DNA of 64,000 bases from assembly GCF_029784165.1 (NCBI RefSeq), contig NC_073696.1, positions 176,008,912-176,072,911 of the forward strand. The letters run 5' to 3'. Positions 45,119-57,156 of the stretch are shown in pieces. The notes under the pieces were generated by a model, which saw only the letters and a list, made by a program, of their open reading frames with translations, ran no database searches and was not told where the DNA came from. The DNA is from Wyeomyia smithii. Taxonomy: Eukaryota; Arthropoda; Insecta; Diptera; Culicidae. The first letter of the stretch is position 1. Every line of letters starts with the position of its first letter. The position numbers and the translations under genes are program-made.

Positions 45119-45738
45119 CAGGACTGATAGAAATCATTTTCACTACCGGAAGTTTGTGAAAATGACAGCCAATCTTTTTCAATTTTCACTTCCAATGAAC
45201 GCAGCGCCCTTTCAAACATACCAGTATTTCATTCTTGAAATGAGCTGTCATACTCCGATGGAATAATTCACGCGCATCGTTCACGGTCACGAAATAAAAT
45301 CTTCTGAAAATCCAACCAAATGATACTCGCCGTTCCTTTGGTAAAGCAAAAATAACGTTATCAACGTGACACTTACTGTCGTTATCATAATGAAATGCTA
45401 AAATTTCTTTCGTGGCAGTATTTTTCTGATCCATCACTAGTCGCGTAATGCTAATGTATAGCACACAAATCGAGTTTACAACATTACAGTTCACACAATG
45501 AAACTCAGAGAAATAAATTTACAGAATTTGAAACAGTGAATATCAAACGAACAAGTTTTCACTGCGTCTGACAGAGGAGTTGGCTTTCAGTATTTTACGA
45601 ATGATGAACGAACGTAGGAAGAGAGAATGAACATTGCATGAAAGAGAAATCTTTCCTTGTGATGGTAGAATAAAGTACTGGTGTTTATGGTGGCCATTTT
45701 TCACTTTCATGTAGAAGCGCTGAAGTTTTTCAGCCTCA
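45119..45738. mobile_element. hAT-like MITE, copy 2
   Basis: It has the end CAGGACTGATA and a body related to copy 1 at 43283-43773, including CATCGTTCACGGT(C/T)ACG and TTTTTCACTTTCA near the right end. The right end is degraded. It is about 130 bases longer than copy 1. Confidence 0.6.
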
Positions 45739-45868
45739 GGACAATAGTGTTTGCGTCGCTACACAAAAAAAAACAAACTTTGGTGTACCTCAAGTTCAGA
45801 GTTTGCTTGGAAACCAAGACAATTTGAATAATTTTTGTTTGTCGTGTGCGTTACTGAAAAGCAGACAA

Positions 45869-46016
45869 TCAACCCTCTAGTGCCCAATGCCGCCATTTGT
45901 CGGGCTTCAATCAACCCTCTAAAAAGCTCAAATATATACTCAAAAAGTATTTATAATGATTCATAGTGATTTTACCGAAGCCTGTCTATAAATTCACTTG
46001 GGCACTAGAGGGTTGA
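45869..46016. mobile_element. TTAA-type MITE, copy 2
   Basis: It has near-perfect 17-base ends AACCCTCTAGTGCCCAA and TTGGGCACTAGAGGGTT. The outer bases TCAA and TTGA replace the TTAA seen at copy 1 (2317-2462). Both copies share an internal ...CCTCTAAAAAGCT...AAAAGT.TATAA...TTCATAGTGA order. Confidence 0.8.
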
Positions 46017-47710
46017 GAAAACTATATATATTCCGATTTATATAACGATTTATATGTAATGTGGACATGTTTATAAAATTTTAGTAAGTACAAGACGTAC
46101 TAGGTTCCTGAATGTCATGTCACAAAAGGTAACTCTTTCGTCTCGCAAACTTTTTAAAACTTTCCGGAACTTTACTTTTTACTTCCCAATATCTATAGAT
46201 AAATAAAATGGTTTTTTTTCCAAAACTGTCATTATCATCAATGTTTGTTTTAATCTTCACCAGAACAAAATTTAAAATTGCGTGCCACATGACTCAAACT
46301 GTTTATTACCCTACATATATTCATCAACTTAGGATCTTTTTCAACTGATTTAATCATGTTTAGTCCTGCTACCACCTTACGAATTCACATCAGAAAAGCC
46401 GAACATTTTCGAACAGGTACACAATCGAAGTGTTACACTTACTCTTACCCACCAAAAATCTCGTAATAATTGGGTGCAATTTTGGCATGCAAATATTTTA
46501 ACAAGTTTCGAACACTGCAGCAGAATACCTGCCAATCGCAACAACAACGACGGTAACGACCGCGCATATTTAGTCACGACTTTCCGCGATCTGACAATCT
46601 GCACAGCGTGGAAAATAAATATTCATCTATATTTTATAAATCCCAGGTTGTGGCCGTGCATCATTGGTACACAATACTCGGCAGCATCGGCCAGCAGTAA
46701 CGACCGTTGCATCGTCGATGGACATTGACCGGTTTTTCTGGTTGAAACAATACACAAAAACTCCATGTCTCGCGCGATTGGATTGACCGTCTGGGACCAA
46801 GGGACCTCTCCTTGACCGCAGACAATTTTTCATCTGTAATGACTCTGTGGCATATTGATTCGGAGCTGTGCTGTGAACCGTGGCAAGCTGCACCTATATC
46901 GGCAATAATGCATTATATTGATGATGTTATGCACCAGTTTATTGGATGCATAGTCTTTCAATGACTTGTTTTTACCATGTTTTCCAAAGGCAAATCTTGG
47001 AAAAAGCACATGCGGGATGTCTTTCTATATGCTCCACACCACAATAATAAGCTCAACTTTACGAGCTCTAGATTGACCGCGAAACAAGATGATTGACAAA
47101 GATTCTCTGGCGGATGAAAGAAACTCTTTCAGTTTTCGGTGGGAAACCTGATATCATCAATTCGTCGTGAATTCCCGTTTCGGGTCTGCTGTACCAAGAC
47201 AGATCATCTTCATTACTGGTAACCACGTGGGAGGTCGAATTAGAGTTTTTTCCCTCTTCGGCCAGTCGAAAACGCATAAGCAGTAAAACGATAGTCGTCA
47301 TTCTGATGGTGGTTTACGTCGTTGGTTTGTTATCTGATGGGAACTTTCATCTGAAATAGTTCACTTTGAATGACAAATGACATTTGAGATGATTTTAGCC
47401 TCCAACCTAGCATTCTGAAAAATGGAAATCGGATATCAGGGCCACGATTTTAGATCATTTCGTGTGTTGGATTAGTAACCGCAGTTGTATTAACGTTGCT
47501 CTGTATTGATTTTTGTTCACAAAATTCACAACATTTTTGTTGGACATCGCCCCGTAGATGGGTAACAGCTTACCCGAAACCGGTCGGTAAAAAAGGTAAT
47601 TTTTACATTGTTAGAACCATAAGTGTTTGTGTCCCGTTTAATATTTATTTCAAAAATACACAAGTAAAGTGGCATTCTTAGTAATTTAAGCAACGTATCT
47701 CTGCATAACA
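46017..47710. other. No recognised gene except a candidate exon at 47068-47301
   Basis: AT-rich with short frames only; no RNA gene seen. Confidence 0.35.
47068..47301 (-). CDS. Candidate short ORF or exon
   Basis: ATG at 47301 opens a 77-codon minus-strand frame: MTTIVLLLMRFRLAEEGKNS, then STSHVVTSNEDDLSWYSRPE and a basic C-terminal part ending in SRSI. The start is hydrophobic enough for a short signal or anchor, and one N-S-T site follows. TTTCAG lies about 65 bases upstream, and TCAG/GTTTCC inside the frame could be a donor. No family is recognised and conservation could not be checked. Confidence 0.25.
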   Translation of the reverse strand: MTTIVLLLMRFRLAEEGKNSNSTSHVVTSNEDDLSWYSRPETGIHDELMISGFPPKTERVSFIRQRIFVNHLVSRSI

Positions 47711-49458
47711 GAGCGAATTGCGGACAGTATAAGAATAACGAACAAGAAATTACACTAATTGCAACTGACAATTTGTTGAATTTTTACGGGTACGGAAACG
47801 CAAAAGTCAAACCTCATTAGAGCGATAAGAAAGGTTCATTCCCCAATGGCGATGCTTCCCTCCGCCCGAGCATCGCTTTAATTCCATTCATTATTGGTTA
47901 ATTGTACTTTGATAACATTTGAGCTTAAACAGTCTGTCAAATTGCAGGGGAGTTTAAATGAAAACGGTTTTGTCTTTTTCTAAGAACTCAAAAGATGCAG
48001 TAAACTCTCACAGACTCTGAAGATAGTAATTTATTTAATTCCGAAAAAAAATAATCATGTGAGTACAAAAATCAGTGCATCAAAAAAATACTTTCTGCAA
48101 ACTGAAAAACTGGGCTCCGGAGACGCGGAACACAAACGAATCTAACGAATACTAATTTGAAACAATACGACGGAATGAATCGTATTAAAATAAAACACCG
48201 TTAACCCTATACCGTGACTTTTATTTAGTAAACCCGAAAGGCGATTTGAAGACAAATTGGATCGAAAAAATTACTCCTTAAAAACTGTAATCGAAACCTG
48301 CACAAAATGTGATTGTTTTAAATTCTCCAAATAAACTAGACAAATCATTTCGATTTACAACAACTGATTAGCCAAACCAGTTTCGTATCTAGAGATCACT
48401 TGCGATTTTAGTTAAGTTAGATTGTTGATAATCGTATCCATAATAACATAAAACTCTACTTAATTCAAATAGAGACGGATTTTTTGATTTGGCTCGTATT
48501 GTACTTGGGTGAGAATACCCGAACTCAAATTATTTGCACCAATCGAAGAACAATTAAATACTCGATTGGAACAGACAGAATCGTGTGATCTAGCAAACAG
48601 ATCAAGGAGTAGCCATAATGGAAAACCGATTGACACGACTGATAACAATCGGTTGAAGTAGCTTGCTGTGTGCCTCTTTTCTAAAGCACGGGATGGAGGG
48701 AAACCCGAATCAACATCATCACGCCTCATTAACAAATTTAATTACTGTTCTCGGGCTTGTTTTAGCCACGAGCAGTGCAGTTCTTCCAGAAGACTAGTCT
48801 TCCAGAAAACCCTGCCGCAGCAGGAGTGGAAACCCTTCCCACATGCGGTATAGAGATGTATGGCAATCGATTACAGATAAGATTCGAACATAAATTTTCT
48901 TTCTGGCTCTCCACCATAATTTACTCGATAGGCCAACCGTAAGCATGCAGTAATTTCCGTTCAACAAATAATAAATAGTTGGACGAATTGATAGTCAGCA
49001 TATAACTGTTTCGATACGTGTAAGTTAGTGAAAGAATGTATCCATTAATTTGTTTTGGTTGCCCAAAAACATACCAATATTGCAGTAAATCTCAATCTGC
49101 TGGAATGGAGTTGATATTTTTTAATGAAAATTTATTGATTTAGGGAGAGGCATCTTTTAAGTTCCTTGAAAAAGACAAAACCGTTTCCATTTAAACTCCC
49201 CTGCAATTTCGAGGGACTGTTTAAGCTACTGGTACGATTTCCTCAAATGTTATCAAAGTACAATTAACCAATAATGAATGGAATTAAAGCGATGCTCGGG
49301 CGGAGGGAAGCATCGCCATTGGGGAATGAACCTTTCTTATCGCTCTAATGAGGTTTGACTTTTGCGTTTCCGTACCCTTAAAAATTCAACAAATTGTCAG
49401 CTGCAATTAGTGTAATTTCTTGCTCGTTATTCTTATACTGTCCGCAATTCGCTCTATT
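47711..49458. mobile_element. Foldback element IV: about 290-310 bp arms, 1.15-kb interior
   Basis: Arm 47711-47996 is the reverse complement of 49149-49458. The outer edge is GAGCGAATTGCGGACAGTAT. Near-identical stretches include a GCGATGCT...AGCATCGC hairpin with a 12-base loop in each arm. The interior (47997-49148) has no known ORF; a 91-codon minus-strand frame at 48460-48735 shows no motif. Arm identity is high (over 90 percent by eye). Confidence 0.85.
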
Positions 49459-49955
49459 CAGTGTGCACGTACTGAGCGAGGTAAGCGAACCGAACGTATC
49501 GGATCGGAACGAAAACCCAGGGGAATACCTTTTTGCAACTTTTTTTTCTGGCGAACAAAGAGAAGGAAGCGGCAACTGTGACAAAGAGAATAAGTGCGGA
49601 GTATCATTGTCACTAACTGGCAACCTTGGGAGAAATCGTTAAATTGTCGCCATTAATCCGCACTGGTTTTTGTAAGATGGTTGTATAAGGTCCAATAGAA
49701 TCATTCATGCTTCAGAAAGTATCAAAGGAACTAGGAACCTAGAATACCTTTTGTTCTTTGATCCTGCCACTGAACATAAAAGAGCTGGTGTCGACAGGTA
49801 CGCGACTGGCTTGACCCAAGCCTTTTACTTTGAATTTTTTTTTGACAATACAAACCAACCCTGGGGCACATTGTTGACATGCTTGCAAGTTTAAATCAAT
49901 AGGCGGCATGATCCAATTAAATTAAAAAAAATGTTGCTGTTCAAAAAATAATTTT
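49459..49955. other. No gene recognised
   Basis: Between foldback IV and the Jockey 3' end. Nothing recognised. Confidence 0.35.
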
Positions 49956-50465
49956 TTTAAAAGAGAGGATGTTTTCAAAACTCACAAGGAGTCCTCTGAC
50001 TATTTATAGCACTTTTTCAAGTTGCTGTTCAACAAGGAAGAAAACGCTCCAAAGGATTCAGAATAAAATTCTGAAAATGATTTTGAAGCGTCCTCCTTGG
50101 TTTAGTACACTCGAATTACATAGACTTACTGGTGTTGAACCATTAGAAGCTATGTCAAATAAAATTATTAACAATTTTCGACAAAAATCGTTGCAATCCT
50201 CAATTGCTACGACAAGCTCTCTTTATAGCCAATAATTTAGCAATTAAGTTAGTCGTAAGTTTACTTCCCCTTTTCTGACAAGTAGGTTTAAATCCCTACG
50301 AATGATAAGTTCTAATTGCGAAAGCAAACAAATCCTAACAATTAAAATTACAAATTTCTAACAGTGTTGAGAAGTCACCATTTGTGATTGGACACACATA
50401 CTCATTATTTACTAATATTTATCATAAATACTTGAGCTACTAACAAATCCCCCCCTTAAAAAAAA
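49956..50465 (+). pseudogene. Jockey-clade non-LTR retrotransposon, 3' end
   Basis: The 49969-50235 frame reads TRKKTLQRIQNKILKMILKR followed by PPWFSTLELHRLTGVEPLEA, the C-terminal tail of Jockey-clade RT ORF2, and ends at a natural stop. A 3' UTR of about 220 bases follows and ends in CCCCCCTTAAAAAAAA at 50448-50464. Everything upstream of the last 80 residues is missing, as usual for 5'-truncated insertions. Confidence 0.85.
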
Positions 50466-52430
50466 TAGCACTTTTTCACAACAATGCTGCAACTTTTTTT
50501 GTAGATTTTGTTACACATTTTCCACTGACAAAACCAACTGAAGATAAGATCCCACTTGCAAGTACATCCTGTTATATAGAATGCTCCTAGTTCAAGTTAC
50601 CGTACATAGTTTTCAATAAGATATTTTCTCAATTTTAGATGTCAAAGTCGTTCTAACAAATATACTGCCGTAATAACGGGAAATCAAAATGAACCCAAGC
50701 TGAAAACGATTAAACTAACAGCTGAAGTAAAACTAATTTGATTTAGGGCTTTAATTTGAAGTCTCTTCATGATGATGACGAGTTTTGAAGCAAGCTCTAT
50801 AATCAATCGGTTTAGGTATATTTTTATTATTCTTGTTCTATTCTCCAATTATCTCCGGTTATACTCAAGCTCCAGAGATATAACTAAATCTAGTAATATT
50901 ATTACATACATTAGGGCCTTGGAATTATTACACATATGAACCACAAGACAAGATTGATTGAAGGCTTCACTCCATTATGTCTAATGCCCAGCTGGAAGCC
51001 CAGCGGTAATAAAAGTATCAACGGGAATCTCCAACACGTGTGAGTTTTCTACGACCGGTGTTTCTGCTTTATTGTTTTTCCTACCCCGCAACAGATTGGA
51101 GCAGAATTGCGGTTTTATGTCTAATTCCATCATTACCGAAGCCAGCGTGCTTCGGGTCATAAGTCTACTCGGCCGTGACCAATAAGGATTTAAGACATTC
51201 AATTTGCCACATTTCTTACATCGGTGTTTCCGTCTCATCGGTCATGCCTCAAACCACAAACGTAATTGAATTGCACAGGCGCATCGAATTTAATCAACCA
51301 TGCTGATTAATTGTCGCTAGTCATCTCCTTTTCAGCGAAAAAAGTCTATCATCGGTACTTCCAGCTAGACGGTTTGCAGATTAATTGCTGCACCAAACTA
51401 TTGTGAATCTGCAGTACACTGGTCTGGTGGTATTATCATAGACAAGTAGCACCGTCACTACCGCCCAACGCGTGGATCCTAATTGATTGCACACCCAAGC
51501 CAATTTCACCACACTGCACCATCATCGCGCCTTCAGTAGTCCCGGGATGCGTGAAATTAATTGAATGCGATAAAATATTCATAAACGACATTCAAATTAA
51601 CCTGTTGACTGTAGTCCCAGCCCATTTGTGGCATTTTTCACAACCCAGAATGATTTGGTTGCGCAGCACTGTTTATGAAACGTTCTCTTTTTTGCACTCA
51701 AGCTGCTTTTCCTACCTACTGGCGCGGTAGAGAAATGAAATGTCGACAGCATCCTTTCACGTCCACTGGCTGCACAATTTGTTCTTTCCATGGTCTGCAG
51801 TCAGCCATTACTGCAGTCGAGCTTTCACAAACCAACACGTGGCTGCATGGTAGCTCCGTAGATTGCTGCCTTAGGTTCTAGTCAGAATAAATTTTCACTG
51901 TCAATTATTTTTGTACAATTAAAACGTTTCCAATAATCGAACTATCCTTCCTAATGTTTATTAATTTTCTTTTTGAAAGAAATAGTGATCGCAATTCAAA
52001 CAAAAACTTTTGATTTTGCAAAAATTTATAATGACGGTGAGGCGAAGATTTTCATTGTTATTTTAATATGCAGTGTTCTAGCGTAAATATATCCAGAATT
52101 GATTTTTGTTGTATTCTATTGAAACAAGAAATATATTTTACGATACTTGAATTTATTTGTTTCGTAAAATAGATTGAATAATCGATAAGATCTCTACATC
52201 TTCAATTTACATAAATGGAAAAAGTAATCAGCTGTACAGTTTTGCAGACATTAATCCGCACAATTGAACAATTGTTTGCTTCACATTATCCAGTTGTACA
52301 AGATTGTGTTGTTGTTTCATTTTAGAGGTAAACATTTCCTAAATTGAAAAATACAACTTCCATGAAATTACCAAATGGATTTTGTAAAAGCATTTAAAGC
52401 GTTCTTTACTTGCAGTACTGGATATATTGC
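50466..52430. other. No gene recognised
   Basis: A minus-strand frame at 50981-51238 contains CKKCGKLNVLNPYW and basic residues but matches no domain I know. Nothing else of note. Confidence 0.3.
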
Positions 52431-52439
52431 ATAAGTAAT

Positions 52440-52890
52440 ATTTGGAAATCCGTTACATTTACCTTTGTATGGCTCACAAAAATATCAAGTGTCTGCAGAA
52501 GGCGTTTTGCTTTGAAAATATGGATAAAAGTATCCACCATTTCTTGGAACTGAAATTTGTCCACTTTCAAACGTTCAAAACTCAGTCAGTCTCCAACGGA
52601 TTTCCTTCATTCTTACAGCAATCGTTTAGAAAATTAGCTATGCGTCGACCAAAATGCAGAAAATTGTGATTTTGGGATGCCAACTATTGTACTATTGGAA
52701 ACTGTAGACTGGAGCCTTGTTAAACGCATGTTTCAACCAATCAAAGTTGAATCAAGGCCGACACTAAAGTATATAAACGATTCGACTTTATAATCGATTT
52801 TTTTTCGTTGTGGTTTTACTCGCTCTAAACCACGAAGGCACGCCCTACCGGAAGTTTAACTCTTAGTGGTCACGTATAAAAGCAAGCCTG
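52440..52890 (+). promoter_or_regulatory. Diverged relative of the 20-kb promoter module (block D)
   Basis: The segment 52560-52735 follows the order of block A/C: TCTCCAACGGATTTCCTTCA, TTACAGCAATCGTTTAGAAA, ACTATTGTACTATTGGAAAC and GCCTTGTTAAA. CCAATC at 52737 and TATATAAA at 52770-52777 come next. A second TATA-like TATAAAAG lies at 52875-52882. It is about 29 kb from blocks A-C and carries no 3' hairpin block that I can find. Confidence 0.5.
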
Positions 52891-53890
52891 CACACGCAAA
52901 ATTTTTCCTCATTACTTTAAAAGTAATAACTGTAAATTCCCCTTTTGTGATAGATTTGTTACTTGAGAGGTAATAACATTCTTCTCCAGTCAAGTAACAG
53001 CACATACTGTCATGTGTTTTGCATATGTATGAGGTCCGGTGTGCATGTATTAGTTTGTTCCTCATACGCGTTCGGAGTAGAGGAAAAATATGATAAGAGC
53101 TGCCAGGTTTTTTTCCCTCATACAACTTTGATAATTACAAAGACTTTTTCGTATGCCTTCTAAAATCACATCAAAATCTGCAAACTGCGTCAGGAAAAAA
53201 AACACAAACATATGCTTTCTTGCCCATCTATGTAGCAAACCCATATTCATATCTTCACAACTCTGGTCACACAGTATCACATATCTTCATTTCAAAGTAC
53301 AGAGTGGGGAACGAAACAGGGGTGTTTCTAATTAGACATTTGAGGTTGACGGGTGATATTCTTATTATGTGTGAATAAAGAGGAAAAAAATGAACCTGAT
53401 CGTTGCATCAATACAAATGCAGCGAGTGAAGCCTCGCTACACATGCGTTGCGGCTCTTGGTTGTATATTTCACTGCAACAACGCATACAAGGGCGTAGTT
53501 ATCTTTCATTTTATTGTTTTTAATTTATTACCATTTTTGTCTAATGCGCATTCTTCAGACACAAAAAGTAATAAAAAAATGCTCCAAAATAATTAAATCT
53601 TGCCCGTTTGTGTTGGGTGTAGAAATTTAGGCTTCATTGTACATATAACCGATCACAGCAACAAGAAGACGGTTGCCACTTACTTGCAACTGGTCGACCC
53701 GCAGCAAGCAGAGCAGCAGTTGATTTAAGCGCTGCAAGGTTGAACAGGCGATTTATTTGATCGCAGCGTTCCACAGCAGACGAACCAACCATTGGACTGC
53801 AAAGCATTCCTAAACATGTCCGGACAAGTTAGAAGTTTTGTCTGGATCTGTCGTGTCTCGTTTGCTTTCAGCCATTTGGCCACTACTAAA
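52891..53890. other. No gene recognised
   Basis: A perfect ATTACTTTAAAAGTAAT palindrome lies at 52912-52928. No other feature is recognised. Confidence 0.35.
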
Positions 53891-53997
53891 CCCAGTAAAC
53901 AATTTTGTTGATTTATAGCTTGTTCAGCCGTTATTAAACGGGTTTCAGCTGTACTACAGTTTAATAAGCTATTATATAACAAAGTTGTTCGTTGGGA
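53891..53997. mobile_element. 107-bp MITE with about 35-bp inverted ends
   Basis: CCCAGTAAACAATTTTGTTG at the left pairs with the complement of the right end (TCCCAACGAACAACTTTGTT); ATAGCTT.TT follows in both. It has no ORF. It lies just downstream of the mariner relic. Confidence 0.7.
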
Positions 53998-54059
53998 ACG
54001 CTGTGAGTGTGCGGGAGCGTTCGTGTAAGAAGCGTTACCGCTTTTCGTCATCGGTAAAT

Positions 54060-55059
54060 GACAATCCAAAACTAACGGATCCCTTCAAAGTTACCATTAA
54101 ACGCTTTTCCTTAGATTACCAATCAATTAATGAAGAAAGGCCTTCCGGCAGTTAACGCAGTTAATGAAAACATGCTTCGTTTTATTTATCAATTCCTGCT
54201 CAGTTTTCGCGACAAAATTGTTGGACTAGGTCTTACGCTTCAGGTTTACCCAGAAATCCTCGATGGGACGCAACTTGGGGATGTTGGGCGGGTTCGCCAA
54301 CTTGAGTACCACATCGATATTCAGCCGCTCCATTTCTTCCAACGATCGCTTCGAGTAATGGGCCGACGTCAGATCCGGCCAAAAAGACCGCGTCTTCGGC
54401 CTTATGGTATTTCTTGATGAACGACGCAACTTCCGACAAGCCCTTCGTACTATAAATTTCCCCGTTCACGGCCGGAGCGAAAGAAGAGCGGCTTTGACAT
54501 CCTTTCCTCGCTGATTGTCAGCCACAGCAGCACCTTCTTGGGGAACTTAGTGTGTGAAATAAACTTCACCTCGATGTTCACTTCCTTTGTGGGGGACAGG
54601 TCTCGTCGCTCATAACCACCGCCACATTGTGATTTACTGAGAAAATCGACTTGACCATCTTATTTAGGCGCTGCCGCTGCATCATTGCCTGCAGCTCCGA
54701 GATCAGTGGACGATAGTGCTGCTTCATGATATGTATGTTCATGTTTACCAGGTACTTTTTCACTGTTTGGCTGGTTGCACCGACCTCCCGGTCAAGCTCA
54801 CGCAGCAATGCAACCACTTTTCACTCGGTCTTCCTCTTCAGCATCCTTCAGAGCTTCTTGTCGCTGAGGGTCGTCGGCCGTCCGGAACCAGGCTTTCTTT
54901 CGATGTTCTGTTTGTTGTTCAATAGTGCCAAGATGTTGTAGATGCCGGAACGGGGGTGTCCACGAACTGCCGCACGATGTCCGTTTTCGACGCGACAGAG
55001 TACCGTTCTTTGAACGACGCATACACTTCAGGACGGAATAGGTCCGCTGTTTTCGCCAT
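54060..55059 (-). pseudogene. DD37E mariner-type transposase (ITmD37E-like), decayed
   Basis: Starting from ATG at 55059 the minus strand shows MAKTADLFRPEVYASFKERY, a GSGRPTTLSDKKL linker, and then LDREVGATSQTVKKYLVNMN (helix-turn-helix). RPLISELQAMMQRQRL and VAVVMSDETC (first catalytic Asp; the usual neighbouring Asp is Ser) follow. Next come WPDLTSAHYSKRSLEEM (second Asp) and IPKLRPIEDFW (Glu). Exactly 37 residues separate the second Asp and the Glu. At least four frameshifts and several stops break it. Terminal repeats were not clearly found. Confidence 0.85.
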
Positions 55060-55587
55060 CACGGTTAGAGTTCAACTGATAGAACTGTCATTTTTTTTCG
55101 GCTGACTCATGGGTTACTATGATTGATGCTGCATGGGCAGTTTCTCCAGTGCGTGTGAAGGTGAACTCATCAAAAATCGGCAGTTTTTGTTCATTTTTTT
55201 TTTACCGCAAACGTTTCCAACTCGAAATGGACTACAGATAAGAAAAATCTCAAACAATGCTCCTAGACGAGATGAATTAAAATCGAAATAATAAAGTTAG
55301 TGTTGAAGACCAGTTGTGATGATATTCCATTGATTTCTATCTAAACGGCAGCCGACAAAAAGACGTGACTCGCAATTAATTGTCCAAGCATAACTAGAGA
55401 ATATAGAAATTCCATATCCAATCAAAATTTCTCACCTTTCAATTATGTAAGCTGTAGCTTAAATTGATTCAACTTTTTTTAGCCTTGGTTGTAGCAACTC
55501 CATGCTGTTTATGATTACATAGGTAACTACAACTAGTTTTTGAACGCTTATGAGCAAGATCGCGCCAAATGACCTATGGCCGAATAT
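55060..55587. other. No gene recognised; mariner upstream flank
   Basis: It probably contains the 5' UTR and end of the mariner element, but no inverted repeat partner was identified. Confidence 0.35.
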
Positions 55588-56442
55588 CGACCATTTTTGA
55601 TTTGAATGAAACTTTGCGCACGTATTTGGCTTAGCCAACTGAGCATTTTTCACAGATGGAGAGATTTTTCACACCCATGAGTTACATTCTAAAAGGGCGT
55701 ATGCCTTCTGGCATAGGTTTTATTCGAAGCAATGTAGCCCAGAAACCGTTGGTTGTATAGAAAAACTGTCTGAGAATGAGTTGTAGGGAATTGAAAATGC
55801 ACCATAAAAAAATATACACTGTACAGAAAAAAATTTTTTTGACCAAAAAAAATTAAAAATAAACATCAAATTTCAATTTCAAAAGAAAAGATGAATTTTT
55901 TTTTATTATTTTTTTAAAAACTTGACGTTAATACACAACTTTTTAAAAAAAGTCCAGGATGGAGAAATGAAAAATAATTTTTTTATGGTAGATTAATTTT
56001 TTTATAAAAATTCTAATTCAAACATTTTTCAAAATATTTGTATTCTGATGATTTTAAAAAATGCAGAGAGTCATTTTAAATCAAAAAGCTCTTGGCAGTA
56101 AACTTTCTAAATGCATCGATTTTCGAGTTATTTTTAATTTAAGCTCGAAAATTATTAATATTCGGAAAATACACGTTTTTCTTAATTTGTCCATGGTTCT
56201 TCAGCAAAAACCATACGTTCATTGGAATGCTTGATCAAAAATATACAATTCATTCTTTGACAACAAAACGATTGGATAAATAACTCAAGCGCTAAACCTT
56301 AGCCTGCCTACACGTTCTCCCTTGCCGAATGTTTCATAAAAATATATGTTTGTCGTGCAACACTACCTACTTATTTACTAATAATAACTGTTTGTAAAGT
56401 ACGCAACCAATAACTACTGGGTTACCTATAATATCTGTTTTC

Positions 56443-56501
56443 GTATATAAATACGATTGCACAACTCCAGATGTGTTAGTAACAGTTTGCATTTTGTGAA
56501 G
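56443..56501 (+). promoter_or_regulatory. TATA box of the transposon ORF
   Basis: GTATATAAATAC at 56443-56454 lies 50-58 bases upstream of the ATG at 56502, the only strong TATA-like site in the interior and in the right place for the ORF. Confidence 0.55.
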
Positions 56502-56825
56502 ATGAATAAAGTGAAAATGGAATACACCAAGCCCAAATGCTGTAAACCCTTTCCTGGTCATCGGTGCTCATCCAGCTTACGCAAATTAAACGAAAACGTT
56601 ATTGCAAAATTTAAAATATTGAACAGTCAAGCTCATTTTAATACGTCTTTATCAATTTGTGATTCGTGTAGTTATTGGAATGATAGTCAAGCCACCATTC
56701 ATCCCATCGTTGTTTACTATTCAGAATCTGGAACACTTAAGAATATCAGCTTCATCATAATATCGGAAGTACTCCATCATGATACTGTTGCGGTTCAGGT
56801 GTTCATTGCCAAATTAATTTTTTGA
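56502..56825 (+). pseudogene. Transposase-like N-terminal part with Cys-rich domain
   Basis: The ORF starts at ATG 56502 (MNKVKMEYTKPKCCKPFPGH). It has a Cys pattern CC...C and, after about 30 residues, ICDSCSYW, which looks like a zinc-binding domain placed ahead of a multi-copy insect transposase-like protein that I recall but cannot name. A tail IISEVLHHDTVAVQVF resembles the segment just before the catalytic part. The expected middle is missing, so this is probably an internal deletion derivative. It ends at a stop at 56823. Confidence 0.55.
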
Positions 56826-57156
56826 AAACAACAATAGAGTTGAAAAAAGCGATATTAATGTCTGATGGAGCTGGAAATAGAAAAAACTTTGCAAGTCCTT
56901 GCAAGTTCAAAACAAGATACAACGTCGATGCAGATTGGCATTTTTTGCGACTTCTCATGTTAAAGGCCCATGCGATGCAATTGGTGGCATATTAAAACGA
57001 ATGGCAGGAAATACAAGTTTAGCTAAAGAATATGAACATCCCATTACAAGCACAAATGAATTGTATGATTGGTCTAATCAGAAAAGTAATAAAAATTCAT
57101 CAAGAATGTCATTTAGTTGGGTATCATATGAAGAATATGAACAAGGAGTAACATAA
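56826..57156 (+). pseudogene. Transposase-like C-terminal part, frameshifted
   Basis: Reading three frames in turn gives AILMSDGAGNRKNFA (a likely catalytic Asp in SDGA), DADWHFFATSHVKGPCDAIG, GILKRMAGNTSLAKEYEH and MSFSWVSYEEYEQ. The order W-H-F-F-A-T-S-H.KGPCD..GG is a strong recollected signature of one arthropod transposase-like family. Two frameshifts separate it from the upstream ORF, so no full protein can be made. Confidence 0.55.

Noticed and set aside
53725..54069. Minus-strand 114-codon frame
   Set aside because: It runs through a MITE at 53891-53997, so it is not a real coding unit.
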